Notes under the pieces: model-generated
The model's input: the letters and a program-made list of their open reading frames with translations, nothing else
What the model was told of the DNA's origin: nothing
The model's database searches: none
Made by a program: the position numbers and the translations under genes
Assembly: GCF_946885725.1 (NCBI RefSeq)
Contig: NZ_CAMPGZ010000042.1
Span: 1-23,098, forward strand
Source of the DNA: an uncultured Nocardioides sp.
GTDB taxonomy: Bacteria; Actinomycetota; Actinomycetes; Propionibacteriales; Nocardioidaceae
DNA: 23,098 nt
Direction: 5' to 3'
Shown: one piece after another, positions 6,930-14,760 of the stretch
How positions within the stretch are numbered: position 1 is the stretch's first letter
Layout: each line of letters begins with the position of its first letter

Positions 6930-8387
6930 TCAGCGACCCCGCGCACCCTGGGAGAACGCCGCGGCGCTGTGGCTGCGACCGGACGACGCGGTCGCGCCGT
7001 TGCCCCGGCCGGACGACCGGCCACGGGTCCGACCCGAGCCGCCGCCCGACGTGGCCGCACCGGTGGCGCCGGAGCCGTTCGGCCGGCCGCCACCGCTGCG
7101 ACGCGGACGCCGGTTGCGCCCACCGCCGCCGTTGCCGGAGCCGCTGCTGGAGCCACGCTCGGCGGGAGCCGGCCGCTCCGAGGCGGCCACGAAGGTGCGC
7201 TCCCCCGGTGCGATGTCGACCAGCAGCGGGTGGCCGGGCGCGACACGCGTGATGGTCGGCTTGATGCCGGCCTTGCGGGTCAGGTCGCGCACGTCCCTGA
7301 CCTGCGCGTCGAGCATCATCGTCACGACGGTGCCCGAGGCGCCGGCACGCGCGGTGCGGCCGGAGCGGTGCAGGTACGCCTTGTGCTCGACCGGCGGATC
7401 GGCGTGCACGACCAGGCCGACATCGTCGACGTGGATGCCGCGCGCGGCGATGTCGGTCGCGACCAGCGTCATCGCTCGGCCGGACGAGAACGCCTCGAGG
7501 TTGCGCGTCCGCGCACCCTGCGACAGGTTGCCGTGCAGCTCGACGGCCGGGACGCCGCGGGTGTTGAGCTGCCGGGCCAGTGCCTTCGCGCCGTGCTTGG
7601 TGCGCGTGAACAGCACCGTGCGGCCGGGCGCGGCGGCGAGGTCGGTGAGCACGTCGAGACGCGCGCCCTTGTCGACGTGGAGCACGTGGTGGGTCATCGT
7701 GCCGACGGGCGAGCGGTCGGAGTCGACGCTGTGCACGACCGGGTCGTGCAGGTAGCGCTTCACGAGCACGTCGACGCCCGCGTCGAGCGTGGCGGAGAAC
7801 AGCATGCGCTGGCCGTCGCCGGGGGTCCGGTCGAGGATCCGCTTCACGCCCGGCAGGAAGCCGAGGTCGGCCATGTGGTCGGCCTCGTCGAGCACGGTGA
7901 CCTCGACCGCGCCGAGGTCGACGTGACCGGACCGCATCAGGTCCTCGAGCCGGCCGGGGCAGGCGATCACGACGTCGACGCCGTTGCGCAGCGCCTGCAC
8001 CTGGCGCGCGGCCTTGACGCCACCGAAGACCGTGGTCGACCGCAGGCCGAGGGTGCGGGCGAGCGGCGCGAGCGTGGCCTCGATCTGGGTGACGAGCTCG
8101 CGGGTCGGGGCGAGGATCAGCGCACGCGGACGGCTCGGCTTCGCGCGGCCGCCGAGGGCCACGAGTCGGCTGAGCAGCGGAAGGACGAAGGCATAGGTCT
8201 TGCCCGATCCGGTGCGGCCGCGGCCGAGCACGTCCCGGCCGGAGAGCGAGTCCGGGAGCGTCGCTCGCTGGATCGGGAACGGGGTGGTCAGGCCGGCGTC
8301 GTTCAGCGCGGCGACGAGCGGTCGCGGCATGCCGAAGTCGGCGAAGGTGGGAACGGCAGGGTCAGCAGAGGGGCGGGAGTCCGCCAT
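6930..8387 (-). CDS. DEAD-box RNA helicase, RhlE-like, with Gly/Arg/Ser-rich tail
   Basis: A 485-residue DEAD-box ATP-dependent RNA helicase. Motifs run in order: Q motif (PFPIQ, 36-40), motif I TGSGKT (59-64), Ia PTREL (94-98), CPGR (143-146), DEAD (167-170), SAT (198-200), ATDIAARGI (310-318) and HRSGRTARAG (340-349). Residues about 405-485 form a low-complexity tail rich in Gly, Arg and Ser, typical of RNA-binding extensions in these helicases. Likely roles are unwinding structured RNA during ribosome assembly or cold adaptation, which is inference. The start is the ATG at 8387 (MADSRPSADP) with GGAG upstream; the longer frame to 8462 looks untranslated. A leader of about 110 nt with a hairpin precedes it. 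Confidence 0.92.
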   Translation of the reverse strand: MADSRPSADPAVPTFADFGMPRPLVAALNDAGLTTPFPIQRATLPDSLSGRDVLGRGRTGSGKTYAFVLPLLSRLVALGGRAKPSRPRALILAPTRELVTQIEATLAPLARTLGLRSTTVFGGVKAARQVQALRNGVDVVIACPGRLEDLMRSGHVDLGAVEVTVLDEADHMADLGFLPGVKRILDRTPGDGQRMLFSATLDAGVDVLVKRYLHDPVVHSVDSDRSPVGTMTHHVLHVDKGARLDVLTDLAAAPGRTVLFTRTKHGAKALARQLNTRGVPAVELHGNLSQGARTRNLEAFSSGRAMTLVATDIAARGIHVDDVGLVVHADPPVEHKAYLHRSGRTARAGASGTVVTMMLDAQVRDVRDLTRKAGIKPTITRVAPGHPLLVDIAPGERTFVAASERPAPAERGSSSGSGNGGGGRNRRPRRSGGGRPNGSGATGAATSGGGSGRTRGRSSGRGNGATASSGRSHSAAAFSQGARGR

Positions 8388-8467
8388 GGAGTGGCTCCAG
8401 AAGAGATAGGGGGCGTCCTGCCCGGCGCGGGTTCGTGCCCGCGGCGCTCGGAGGTGACGCAACGAGA

Positions 8468-8498
8468 AGCGGCCCGAGGCAGAACGGATGGGGCCGCT
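8468..8498 (-). terminator. hairpin downstream of ispH, in the RhlE-like helicase leader
   Basis: AGCGGCCC (8468-8475) and GGGCCGCT (8491-8498) form a perfect 8-bp stem with a 15-nt loop. On the minus strand the stem is followed by TTCTCGTT, a weak U-rich run. It can terminate ispH, which ends 84 nt before it. It could instead be a leader structure of the RhlE-like helicase, because a TAGCAT box at 8505-8510 would start a transcript at its edge. Confidence 0.5.
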
Positions 8499-8504
8499 AC
8501 CTCC

Positions 8505-8510
8505 ATGCTA
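8505..8510 (-). promoter_or_regulatory. possible -10 box of the RhlE-like helicase (TAGCAT)
   Basis: The minus-strand TAGCAT matches TATAAT at four of six positions. A start 6-7 nt downstream would give a leader of about 111 nt that opens directly into the 8468-8498 hairpin. No clear -35 is seen. Confidence 0.3.
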
Positions 8511-8581
8511 CGGGTACGGCGGGCCGCTCACCTGCCATATGGGCGTGAGTCGTGACACGCGGCGAGGCCGTGCTCGGTGCG

Positions 8582-9601
8582 TCAGGCGCGGGCCTTCTCG
8601 GCGGCGCGGATGTCGCGACGCAGCTCCGGCGGCAGCGCGAAGATCAGCGACTCCTCGGCGGAGTGCACCGCCTTGGCGTCCGGGTAGCCGCGCTCGGCGA
8701 GCCAGCTCAGCACGCCCTCGACGAGGTCCTCGGGCACCGAGGCGCCGGAGGTCACGGAGACCGTCTGCACGCCCGCGAGCCACGCCTCGTCGATCTCGGA
8801 TGCGTCGTCGACGCGGTAGGCGGCCTTGGCGCCGGCCTCGAGGGCGACCTCCACCAGACGCACGGAGTTGGAGGAGTTGCCGGAGCCGACCACGATCACC
8901 AGGTCCGCCTCACGAGAGATCTCCTTGATGGCGATCTGGCGGTTCTGGGTGGCGTAGCAGATGTCGTCGGACGGCGGGTCGAGCAGCTCCGGGAAGCGCT
9001 CGCGGATCGCGGCGACGATCGTCATCGTCTCGTCGACCGACAGCGTGGTCTGGGAGAGCCAGGCGACCTTGGCCGGGTCGCGCACCTCGATGTTCGCGAC
9101 GTCCTCAGGGGTCTGCACGAGCTGGATGTGCTCGGGCGCCTCGCCCGCGGTGCCCTCGACCTCCTCGTGCCCCTCGTGGCCGATCAGCAGGATGTCGTAG
9201 TCCTCACCGGCGAACCGGCGCGCCTCGTGGTGCACCTTGGTGACCAGCGGGCAGGTCGCGTCGATGGTCTTCAGGCCGCGCTGCTGAGCCTGCTCGTGCA
9301 CCAGCGGGCTGACGCCGTGCGCGGAGAACACCACGGTCGCGCCCTCGGGCACCTCGTCGAGCTCCTCGACGAACACCGCTCCGCGGGCCTCGAGGTTCGC
9401 CACCACGTGCTTGTTGTGCACGATCTGCTTGCGCACGTAGACCGGGGCGCCGTACAGGTCCAGCGCCTTCTCCACCGTGATCACCGCCCGGTCGACGCCG
9501 GCGCAGTAGCCGCGCGGCGCGGCCAGCAGCACCGACCGCTCGACGTCGTCGGCGGTGGCCGGGTCGAGGACAGGGGGCATCCCCAGGTCGGAGGTAGGCA
9601 T
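8582..9601 (-). CDS. ispH: 4-hydroxy-3-methylbut-2-enyl diphosphate reductase (IspH/LytB)
   Basis: A 339-residue iron-sulfur enzyme that converts HMBPP to IPP and DMAPP, the last step of the MEP isoprenoid pathway. Counting from the chosen start, the three cluster cysteines are Cys33 ([12 protein letters not shown]), Cys117 (DATCPLV) and Cys215 (CYATQNRQ). Substrate-site motifs VHNKHV (His62, His65), SAHGV (His95) and GSGNSSNS are also present. I place the start at the ATG at 9601 ([10 protein letters not shown]) because TACCAT lies 7 nt upstream in a leaderless arrangement. The ATG at 9610 lies partly inside that hexamer, and a third ATG at 9580 is also possible. It is divergent from xseA. 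Identity is secure; the exact start is uncertain by up to 10 codons. Confidence 0.95.
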   Translation of the reverse strand: MPTSDLGMPPVLDPATADDVERSVLLAAPRGYCAGVDRAVITVEKALDLYGAPVYVRKQIVHNKHVVANLEARGAVFVEELDEVPEGATVVFSAHGVSPLVHEQAQQRGLKTIDATCPLVTKVHHEARRFAGEDYDILLIGHEGHEEVEGTAGEAPEHIQLVQTPEDVANIEVRDPAKVAWLSQTTLSVDETMTIVAAIRERFPELLDPPSDDICYATQNRQIAIKEISREADLVIVVGSGNSSNSVRLVEVALEAGAKAAYRVDDASEIDEAWLAGVQTVSVTSGASVPEDLVEGVLSWLAERGYPDAKAVHSAEESLIFALPPELRRDIRAAEKARA

Positions 9602-9608
9602 GCCGTCC

Positions 9609-9614
9609 ATGGTA
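9609..9614 (-). promoter_or_regulatory. -10 box of ispH (TACCAT), leaderless arrangement
   Basis: The minus-strand TACCAT fits TANNNT and ends 7 nt before the ATG at 9601. The spacing equals that of TACCGT before the DUF6542 gene. No Shine-Dalgarno precedes either ispH ATG. Confidence 0.45.
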
Positions 9615-9626
9615 GGTGGTGACCCT

Positions 9627-9632
9627 TAGTCT
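9627..9632 (+). promoter_or_regulatory. possible -10 box of xseAB (TAGTCT)
   Basis: TAGTCT fits TANNNT in the ispH-xseA divergent gap. It would give a short leader of about 30 nt that includes the GGAGG (9660-9664) ahead of the xseA ATG. No clear -35 is seen. Confidence 0.3.
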
Positions 9633-9668
9633 CTTCCCGACGGAGGCGCCGGCTGCGACGGAGGGCAC

Positions 9669-10922
9669 ATGGGTCTGGAGACCACGCCCGAGAGTCCCGC
9701 GCCCGTACGCCAGATCGCCAACGCCATCGCCCAGTGGATCGACCGCCTCGGCTCGGTGTGGGTCGAGGGCCAGGTCGCCCAGCTCAGCCGCCGGCAGGGC
9801 ATGAACACCGTGTTCCTCACGCTGCGCGACCCGGTGGCCGACGTGTCGGTGCCGGTGACCTGCTCCCGGCAGCTGTTCGACTCGCTCGACCCGCCGCTCG
9901 TCGAGGGTGCGCGGGTGGTGGTGCACGCCAAGCCGTCCTACTACGCCAACCGCGGCACGCTCTCGCTGCGCGCCAGCGACATCCGGATGGTCGGGCTGGG
10001 CGAGCTGCTCGCGCGGATCGAGCGGCGCCGCCAGCTGCTGGCCGCCGAGGGGCTGTTCGCCCGCGAGCGCAAGCGGCCGCTGCCGTTCCTGCCCCGCTGC
10101 GTCGGCCTGATCACCGGCGGCGGCTCGGCCGCCGAGCGCGACGTGCTCGAGGTGGCGCGGCGGCGCTGGCCCGCGGTGGAGTTCCGCGTCGTCCACACCG
10201 CCGTGCAGGGGCCGCAGGCCGCCGTCGGGGTGATGCAGGCGCTCGACAAGCTCGACCGCGACGACGAGGTCGACGTGATCGTGATCGCGCGCGGCGGCGG
10301 ATCGGTCGAGGACCTGCTGCCGTTCTCCGACGAGGGGCTCATCCGCGCGGTGTTCGCCGCCCGCACGCCCGTTGTGTCGGCCATCGGCCATGAGCCCGAC
10401 TCCCCGCTGCTCGACCTGGTCGCCGACCGGCGCGCGGCCACGCCCACCGATGCGGCCAAGACCGTGGTGCCCGACGTGGCCGAGGAGCTGGAGCGGATCC
10501 GCCAGGCGAGGTCGCGGCTGCGTCAGGTGCTCACCGCCCGGATCACCCACGAGCAGCAGGTCATCGACTCCCTGCGCGCGCGGCCGGTGCTCGCGGATCC
10601 CGCCCGCGGTCTGGCCGAGCGCGTCGACGAGGTGCACCTGCTGCGCGACCGCGCCCGCCGCTCGCTCCGGCACCGCATCGAGCGCGCCGACGACGACCTC
10701 GCCCACCGGCTCGCCCGGGTCCGTGCGCTGTCTCCGCTGGCCACGCTCAAGCGGGGGTACGCCGTCGTCCAGGACGCCGACGGCCACGTCGTGACCTCGC
10801 CGGACTCGACCACCCCGGGCGCCGCCCTGACCGTGCGCGTCGCTGAGGGGCGCATCGACGCCACCGTGACCGACACGCACCCGGACCCCATCGACGAGGA
10901 GCTCACCGATGACCACGAGTGA
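9669..10922 (+). CDS. xseA: exodeoxyribonuclease VII large subunit
   Basis: A 417-residue catalytic large subunit of exonuclease VII, which digests single-stranded DNA from both ends together with XseB. An OB-fold domain (about 10-108, with [22 protein letters not shown]) is followed by the nuclease domain: [24 protein letters not shown] region (145-168), [13 protein letters not shown] (207-219) and [20 protein letters not shown] (237-256). A helical coiled-coil region (about 270-350) follows, and then the conserved [13 protein letters not shown] element near the C-terminus. GGAGG ends 4 nt before the ATG at 9669. The last 14 nt overlap the start of xseB, so the two are translationally coupled. 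The identity is secure. Confidence 0.96.
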   Translation: MGLETTPESPAPVRQIANAIAQWIDRLGSVWVEGQVAQLSRRQGMNTVFLTLRDPVADVSVPVTCSRQLFDSLDPPLVEGARVVVHAKPSYYANRGTLSLRASDIRMVGLGELLARIERRRQLLAAEGLFARERKRPLPFLPRCVGLITGGGSAAERDVLEVARRRWPAVEFRVVHTAVQGPQAAVGVMQALDKLDRDDEVDVIVIARGGGSVEDLLPFSDEGLIRAVFAARTPVVSAIGHEPDSPLLDLVADRRAATPTDAAKTVVPDVAEELERIRQARSRLRQVLTARITHEQQVIDSLRARPVLADPARGLAERVDEVHLLRDRARRSLRHRIERADDDLAHRLARVRALSPLATLKRGYAVVQDADGHVVTSPDSTTPGAALTVRVAEGRIDATVTDTHPDPIDEELTDDHE

Positions 10923-11187
10923 TCCGGCAGCCGACCGCGGCGAAGGCCGGCCCGACCTGTCCTACGAGGAAGCCCGCGAGGAGCTCGTCGAGGTCGTGCG
11001 CACGCTGGAGTCCGGCGGCGGCACACTCGAGGAGTCGCTCGCCCTGTGGGAGCGCGGCGAGGAGCTCGCCAGGATCTGCCAGTCGTGGCTCGACGGCGCC
11101 CGCCGCCGGCTCGACGCGGCGATGGCCCAGCGGCCCGGACTGGGCGGCGGCACGCCCGACGAGGACCGCGGCGCCGGAGACGAGTAG
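10909..11187 (+). CDS. xseB: exodeoxyribonuclease VII small subunit
   Basis: A 92-residue small helical subunit of exonuclease VII. The family core is clear at residues 17-73: [20 protein letters not shown], then [20 protein letters not shown] and the [11 protein letters not shown] segment. It forms the alpha-helical partner bound to XseA in the holoenzyme. The ATG at 10909 overlaps the last 14 nt of xseA, with GAGGAG about 8 nt upstream, so expression is coupled to the large subunit. The acidic, Gly-rich C-terminus (from about 75) is probably disordered. It faces the convergent DUF4245 gene across a 25-nt gap. Confidence 0.95.
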   Translation: MTTSDPAADRGEGRPDLSYEEAREELVEVVRTLESGGGTLEESLALWERGEELARICQSWLDGARRRLDAAMAQRPGLGGGTPDEDRGAGDE

Positions 11188-11212
11188 GCGCCCCTACTTG
11201 TGAGGGCAGCCG

Positions 11213-11743
11213 TCAGCGCAGGCGCCCGATGAAGTCGGCGAGCGCCGGCTCCGGCACCCCGTGACCCACCACCAGCGTGGTGGTGTCGCCCGACTCCCGC
11301 ACCAGCGCGAGGTCGCCCCCCGCGTCGCGCCAGGTCTGCCAAGACTCGCCGGCCACCTCGACCGGCTTCCCCTTCACGGCCTCGGCGTCGACGTGCTCCT
11401 CGACCATGTCGTCGACCGACGCGCCGGACTGCTCGAGACCGACGTACTCCTGCTCGTCCGTGAGCAGGCCGAGGTGCCACGACTCCGCCTCACCCGGCGT
11501 GAACCGCGCGGAGGTCGCGCGCCAGCCCTGCGGGAGCTCGTCGGGGGCGAGCAGCTCGAAGCTCGCCTGATCGCGCGCGGAGTCGGCGACCTGCACGTAG
11601 TCGACGGTGCGGATCGGCGTGGCCGGCACCTCGCGCACGAACTCGCGGAACAGCACCCAGCCGATCACGACGAGCACCAGCACGATCATCGCGCCGACCA
11701 TGCCGGCGGCGGAGCGCTGGTAGCGACCGGCCTGTCCACTCAT
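11213..11743 (-). CDS. DUF4245 domain membrane-anchored protein
   Basis: A 176-residue protein with a short basic N-terminus, one transmembrane helix (about 14-33, GMVGAMIVLVLVVIGWVLF) and an extracytoplasmic domain. The domain carries the DUF4245 pattern: VDYVQVADSARDQASFELLAPDELP region, then WRATSARF, ESWHLGLLTDEQEYVGLEQS and a final W-x-x-W-R. The function is unknown. Placement directly divergent from glpX is common in actinobacteria, for instance in mycobacteria. The ATG at 11743 is clear (MSGQAGRYQRSAAG). No good Shine-Dalgarno is seen, but GAGGAT lies 7 nt upstream. Family assignment is good from the sequence pattern and context together. Confidence 0.82.
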   Translation of the reverse strand: MSGQAGRYQRSAAGMVGAMIVLVLVVIGWVLFREFVREVPATPIRTVDYVQVADSARDQASFELLAPDELPQGWRATSARFTPGEAESWHLGLLTDEQEYVGLEQSGASVDDMVEEHVDAEAVKGKPVEVAGESWQTWRDAGGDLALVRESGDTTTLVVGHGVPEPALADFIGRLR

Positions 11744-11750
11744 GCCGACG

Positions 11751-11756
11751 ATCCTC
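11751..11756 (-). promoter_or_regulatory. possible -10 box of the DUF4245 gene (GAGGAT)
   Basis: The minus-strand GAGGAT ends 7 nt before the ATG at 11743. It keeps A2, A5 and T6 of TATAAT and shares the leaderless spacing seen at ispH. The support is weak. Confidence 0.22.
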
Positions 11757-11857
11757 TCAGGGCACCCTCACCACGCATCGCGCGTGGTGCACCGCGGGTG
11801 TACGACGTCACAGCCGGGGGTGCGCTCAGGCCATGGAGTGGTCCGCGACACGTGCCC

Positions 11858-11863
11858 TAGAGT
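11858..11863 (+). promoter_or_regulatory. -10 box of glpX (TAGAGT), leaderless arrangement
   Basis: TAGAGT is followed by exactly 6 nt and then the ATG of glpX at 11870. The hexamer and spacing are identical to those before xthA. No Shine-Dalgarno lies between. Confidence 0.5.
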
Positions 11864-11869
11864 GCGCAC

Positions 11870-12901
11870 ATGACCGCCGACTCACCTCAGCTGTCGCCCA
11901 GTCTCTCGGCCGCCCACGAGGCGCCCGACCGGAACCTCGCGCTCGAGCTGGTGCGGGTCACCGAGGCCGCGGCCATGGCCGCCGGCCGGTGGGTCGGACG
12001 CGGCGACAAGAACGGCGCCGACGGCGTGGCGGTCAACGCCATGCGCGCGCTGATCTCCACCGTGGGCATGCGCGGTGTCGTCGTCATCGGCGAGGGCGAG
12101 AAGGACAACGCGCCGATGCTCTACAACGGCGAGGAGGTCGGTGACGGCACCGGGCCCGAGTGCGACGTCGCGGTCGACCCGATCGACGGCACCACGCTGA
12201 CCGCCAAGGGCATGGCCAACGCGATCTCGGTCATGGCCGTGGCGCCGCGCTGGTCGATGTACGACCCGTCCGCGGTGTTCTACATGGAGAAGCTCGTCAC
12301 CGGGCCCGAGGCGGCCGACGTCGTCGACATCCGCTACCCCGTCGCCGAGAACATCCACCAGGTCGCGAAGGCCAAGGGCAGCGCGCCCGAGGACGTCACC
12401 GTCGTGGTGCTGGACCGGCCGCGCCACGAGAAGCTCGTCGAGGAGATCCGGCAGACCGGCGCCCGCATCAAGTTCATCGTCGACGGCGACGTCGCCGGCG
12501 CGATCATGGCCGCCCGCGAGGGCACCGGCATCGACCTGCTCATGGGCGTCGGCGGCACCCCCGAGGGGATCATCGCCGCCTGCGCGATGAAGTGCCTCGA
12601 CGGCGTCATCCAGGGCCGGCTCTGGCCGCGCGACGACGAGGAGCGCCGGAAGGCCATCGACGCCGGGCACGACCTCGACCGCGTGCTGAGCACCGACGAC
12701 CTGGTCACCAGCAACGACGTGTTCTTCGTCGCCACCGGCATCACCGACGGCGAGCTGATGGAGGGCGTCCGCTACCGCGCCGGCGGCGCGACCACGCACT
12801 CCCTGGTGATGCGCTCGCGCAGCGGCACGATCCGCTCGATCCGCTCCGAGCACAAGCTGCGCAAGCTCAAGTCGTACGCCGCCGTCGACTACGAGCACTG
12901 A
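11870..12901 (+). CDS. glpX: class II fructose-1,6-bisphosphatase (GlpX)
   Basis: A 343-residue GlpX-type enzyme that hydrolyses fructose-1,6-bisphosphate to fructose-6-phosphate, an essential gluconeogenic step in actinobacteria that lack the class I enzyme. Metal and phosphate motifs are visible: [12 protein letters not shown] (73-84), VDPIDGTTL (102-110), then [19 protein letters not shown] and GVGGTPEG further on. Length and motif order are standard. The ATG at 11870 is the only sensible start ([10 protein letters not shown]) and appears leaderless. The sugar kinase gene follows after 8 bp, almost certainly in the same transcript. DUF4245 is divergent. The identity is secure. Confidence 0.96.
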   Translation: MTADSPQLSPSLSAAHEAPDRNLALELVRVTEAAAMAAGRWVGRGDKNGADGVAVNAMRALISTVGMRGVVVIGEGEKDNAPMLYNGEEVGDGTGPECDVAVDPIDGTTLTAKGMANAISVMAVAPRWSMYDPSAVFYMEKLVTGPEAADVVDIRYPVAENIHQVAKAKGSAPEDVTVVVLDRPRHEKLVEEIRQTGARIKFIVDGDVAGAIMAAREGTGIDLLMGVGGTPEGIIAACAMKCLDGVIQGRLWPRDDEERRKAIDAGHDLDRVLSTDDLVTSNDVFFVATGITDGELMEGVRYRAGGATTHSLVMRSRSGTIRSIRSEHKLRKLKSYAAVDYEH

Positions 12902-12909
12902 GCGCCTTC

Positions 12910-13824
12910 GTGACCGGTAGCTTTCCGTTCGTCGTGGCCGGAGAGGCCCTCGTCGACGTCGTGGTCCCTGCCGAGGGCGAGCGCGTCGACGCCCCGGGCG
13001 GCTCGCCGCTCAACGTGGCCGTGGGGCTCTCCCGGCTCGGGCTCGAGACCGTGCTGGTGACCGAGCTCGGCGACGACGACTACGGCCACCGGGTGCGCAA
13101 GCACGTCGAGGCCAGCGGCGTCGTCCTGCACGAGGGCAGCTGGATCCCCGGCCACCGCACCAGCTCCGCCACCGCCTACCTCGACGCCGACCGGGCGGCC
13201 ACCTACGACTTCGACCTGGGCTGGACGCTGACCCCACGCACCCTTCCGGCCGGCGCCTCCGGCCTGCACGTCGGTTCCATCGGCGCCACGCTGCGTCCCG
13301 GCCGCGACGCCGTCGTCGACCTGCTCGACCAGGCCGTGGCGGCGGGGGTCTTCGTCAGCTACGACCCCAACGCCCGGCCGGTGTTCCTGCCGCCGGCGCC
13401 GCAGGCCTGGCAGGACATGACCGAGGTCGCCGCGCACGCCGACCTGGTGAAGATGAGCGACGAGGACGTCCACGCGTTCGCCCCGGACAGCACCCCCGCC
13501 GACGTCGCCGCCCACCTGCTCGCGTCCGGCCGCACCCGGCTCGTGGTGGTGACCGAGGGCGGCGGCGGAGCCCAGGCGTTCAGCCGCACCGGCTCGGTGC
13601 AGGTCCCCGCCGAGCCGGTCGACGTGGTCGACACGGTCGGCGCAGGAGACTCGTTCATGGCCGCGCTGATCGCCGTGACCCTCGAGTGGGGGCTGGACCT
13701 CGACGAGGACCGGATGACCGCGCTGCTCCGCGCGGCTCACACCGTCGCCGGGATCACCTGCTCGCGGCGGGGAGCCGACCCGCCGACGCGGGCCGAGCTG
13801 CCGACGGGCTGGCCGGCCGGCTGA
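12910..13824 (+). CDS. PfkB-family carbohydrate kinase (fructokinase-like)
   Basis: A 304-residue ribokinase/PfkB-fold sugar kinase. Signature 1 is GGSPLNVAVGLSRLG (30-44), and signature 2 is DTVGAGDSF (241-249) with the anion hole and catalytic base Asp247. The YDPNARP element (151-157) resembles bacterial fructokinases, so fructose is a reasonable guess for the substrate, though other sugars or nucleosides are possible. The GTG at 12910 is the first start after the glpX stop, 8 bp away, and gives a standard N-terminus. There is no obvious Shine-Dalgarno, so it may rely on ribosomes finishing glpX. Its last 71 nt overlap the 3' end of the convergent hydrolase. The family is certain; the substrate is not. 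Confidence 0.88.
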   Translation: MTGSFPFVVAGEALVDVVVPAEGERVDAPGGSPLNVAVGLSRLGLETVLVTELGDDDYGHRVRKHVEASGVVLHEGSWIPGHRTSSATAYLDADRAATYDFDLGWTLTPRTLPAGASGLHVGSIGATLRPGRDAVVDLLDQAVAAGVFVSYDPNARPVFLPPAPQAWQDMTEVAAHADLVKMSDEDVHAFAPDSTPADVAAHLLASGRTRLVVVTEGGGGAQAFSRTGSVQVPAEPVDVVDTVGAGDSFMAALIAVTLEWGLDLDEDRMTALLRAAHTVAGITCSRRGADPPTRAELPTGWPAG

Positions 13825-14617
13825 ACGCCCGCTGCTCCCGGTCCGAGGCGAGCGCCGCGGCCACGACGTCGAGGACGTCGGGGTCGAACGCCATGCCGAG
13901 GTGGCTGCTGCGCACCTCCACCGCGCGCGCCTGCGGGTCGAGGCAGCTGCGCCAGTCGACGATGCCGTCGCGGCGCGAGAACACCGACGTGTACGGCGTA
14001 CCCGGGGCGAGCGGCGCTCGCGCCTCGTCCCAGCTCAGCCGCGCGCACTCGCCGGACGTGCAGTCGGTCCCCATCACGCCGAGCCCGACCCGCTGCAGCC
14101 GCACCAGCAGCGCCAGGTCGAGCAGCAGCAGGGTGTGCGTCGCACCCGGCGCGAGCAGCGGGCTGCCGAGCGTCACGACGGAGTCGACCAGGTCGGGCCG
14201 TCGCGTGGCGAGGCCGCGCGCGAGGAGGCCACCGAGGCTGTGCCCGACCAGCGCTACCGGCCGGTCGCGCCGGGTCGCGATCTCCTCGACCCGCCGCTCC
14301 AGCGCCTCGGTGGCGTCGCGGGTGCAGCCCACGTTGGCACGGATCGCCGAGCGGTACGTGCGGTGGCCCTGGCCACGCAGGTGCCGCGCCATCAGCGCCA
14401 GGCTGCCGTCGCCGGCCATGAACCCCGGGACGAGCACCACCGGCGCGAGACCGGTCGGCGGGGTGCGCAGGGCGTACGGCGTGTCCCGACGGGCCAGTCG
14501 GTCCCGGGCCGAGCGGCGGACGAACCGGGCCGCCTCGGTGACCGCGCTGCCCTCGCGCGCGATGGCCCGCAATCCCCGCGGCCCGGCGTAGCCGGGCGGG
14601 CAGAGGAAGCCGGCCAT
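13754..14617 (-). CDS. alpha/beta hydrolase, lipase-like (GHSLGG nucleophile)
   Basis: A 287-residue alpha/beta hydrolase. The oxyanion region is VVLVPGFMAGDGSL (60-73), the nucleophile elbow is VGHSLGG (Ser127), and a likely Asp217 (RRDGIVDW) and His239 (SSHLGM) complete the triad. This looks like the triacylglycerol lipase/esterase branch (EstA-like). Cys186 and Cys191 (TDCTSGEC) could form a disulfide. No clear signal peptide is seen. I chose the ATG at 14617; GTG codons at 14629, 14647 and 14656 are in frame and possible. The stop at 13754 lies 71 nt inside the convergent kinase gene, and the overlapped tail (about 265-287) is Arg/Pro/Ser-rich and outside the catalytic fold. The substrate is unknown. 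Confidence 0.75.
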   Translation of the reverse strand: MAGFLCPPGYAGPRGLRAIAREGSAVTEAARFVRRSARDRLARRDTPYALRTPPTGLAPVVLVPGFMAGDGSLALMARHLRGQGHRTYRSAIRANVGCTRDATEALERRVEEIATRRDRPVALVGHSLGGLLARGLATRRPDLVDSVVTLGSPLLAPGATHTLLLLDLALLVRLQRVGLGVMGTDCTSGECARLSWDEARAPLAPGTPYTSVFSRRDGIVDWRSCLDPQARAVEVRSSHLGMAFDPDVLDVVAAALASDREQRAFSRPASPSAARPASAGRLPAASR

Positions 14618-14746
14618 CGGAGAGCTCACATTTGTGACGGTAGCCACATTCGCCACATCCGAAACACCAAACCGGCGTATCCCCGGACGTAACCGCCGCC
14701 CCGGACGGGCCGGTCCGGGTGCTCGGGAAGGCCGGCCGTCGCTCGC

Positions 14747-14752
14747 TACGAT
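14747..14752 (+). promoter_or_regulatory. -10 box of the plus-strand hydrolase (TACGAT)
   Basis: TACGAT matches TATAAT at four positions and ends 8 nt before the ATG at 14761. No Shine-Dalgarno is present in the A-rich spacer, so a leaderless or nearly leaderless transcript is likely. Confidence 0.4.
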
Positions 14753-14760
14753 CGAAAATC

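Noticed and set aside
9204..10916. 570-codon minus-strand frame across ispH and xseA
   Set aside because: It crosses two well-defined genes, has the composition of a shadow frame, and its last part is ispH read in another frame.
11882..12898. 338-codon frame antisense to glpX
   Set aside because: It mirrors the GlpX coding frame exactly, has Asp/Val/Gly/His-biased composition, and shows no motif or ribosome-binding site.
12160..12909. Upstream extension of the sugar kinase frame through glpX
   Set aside because: The extension is Arg/Gly/His-rich shadow sequence of glpX; the kinase begins naturally at GTG 12910.
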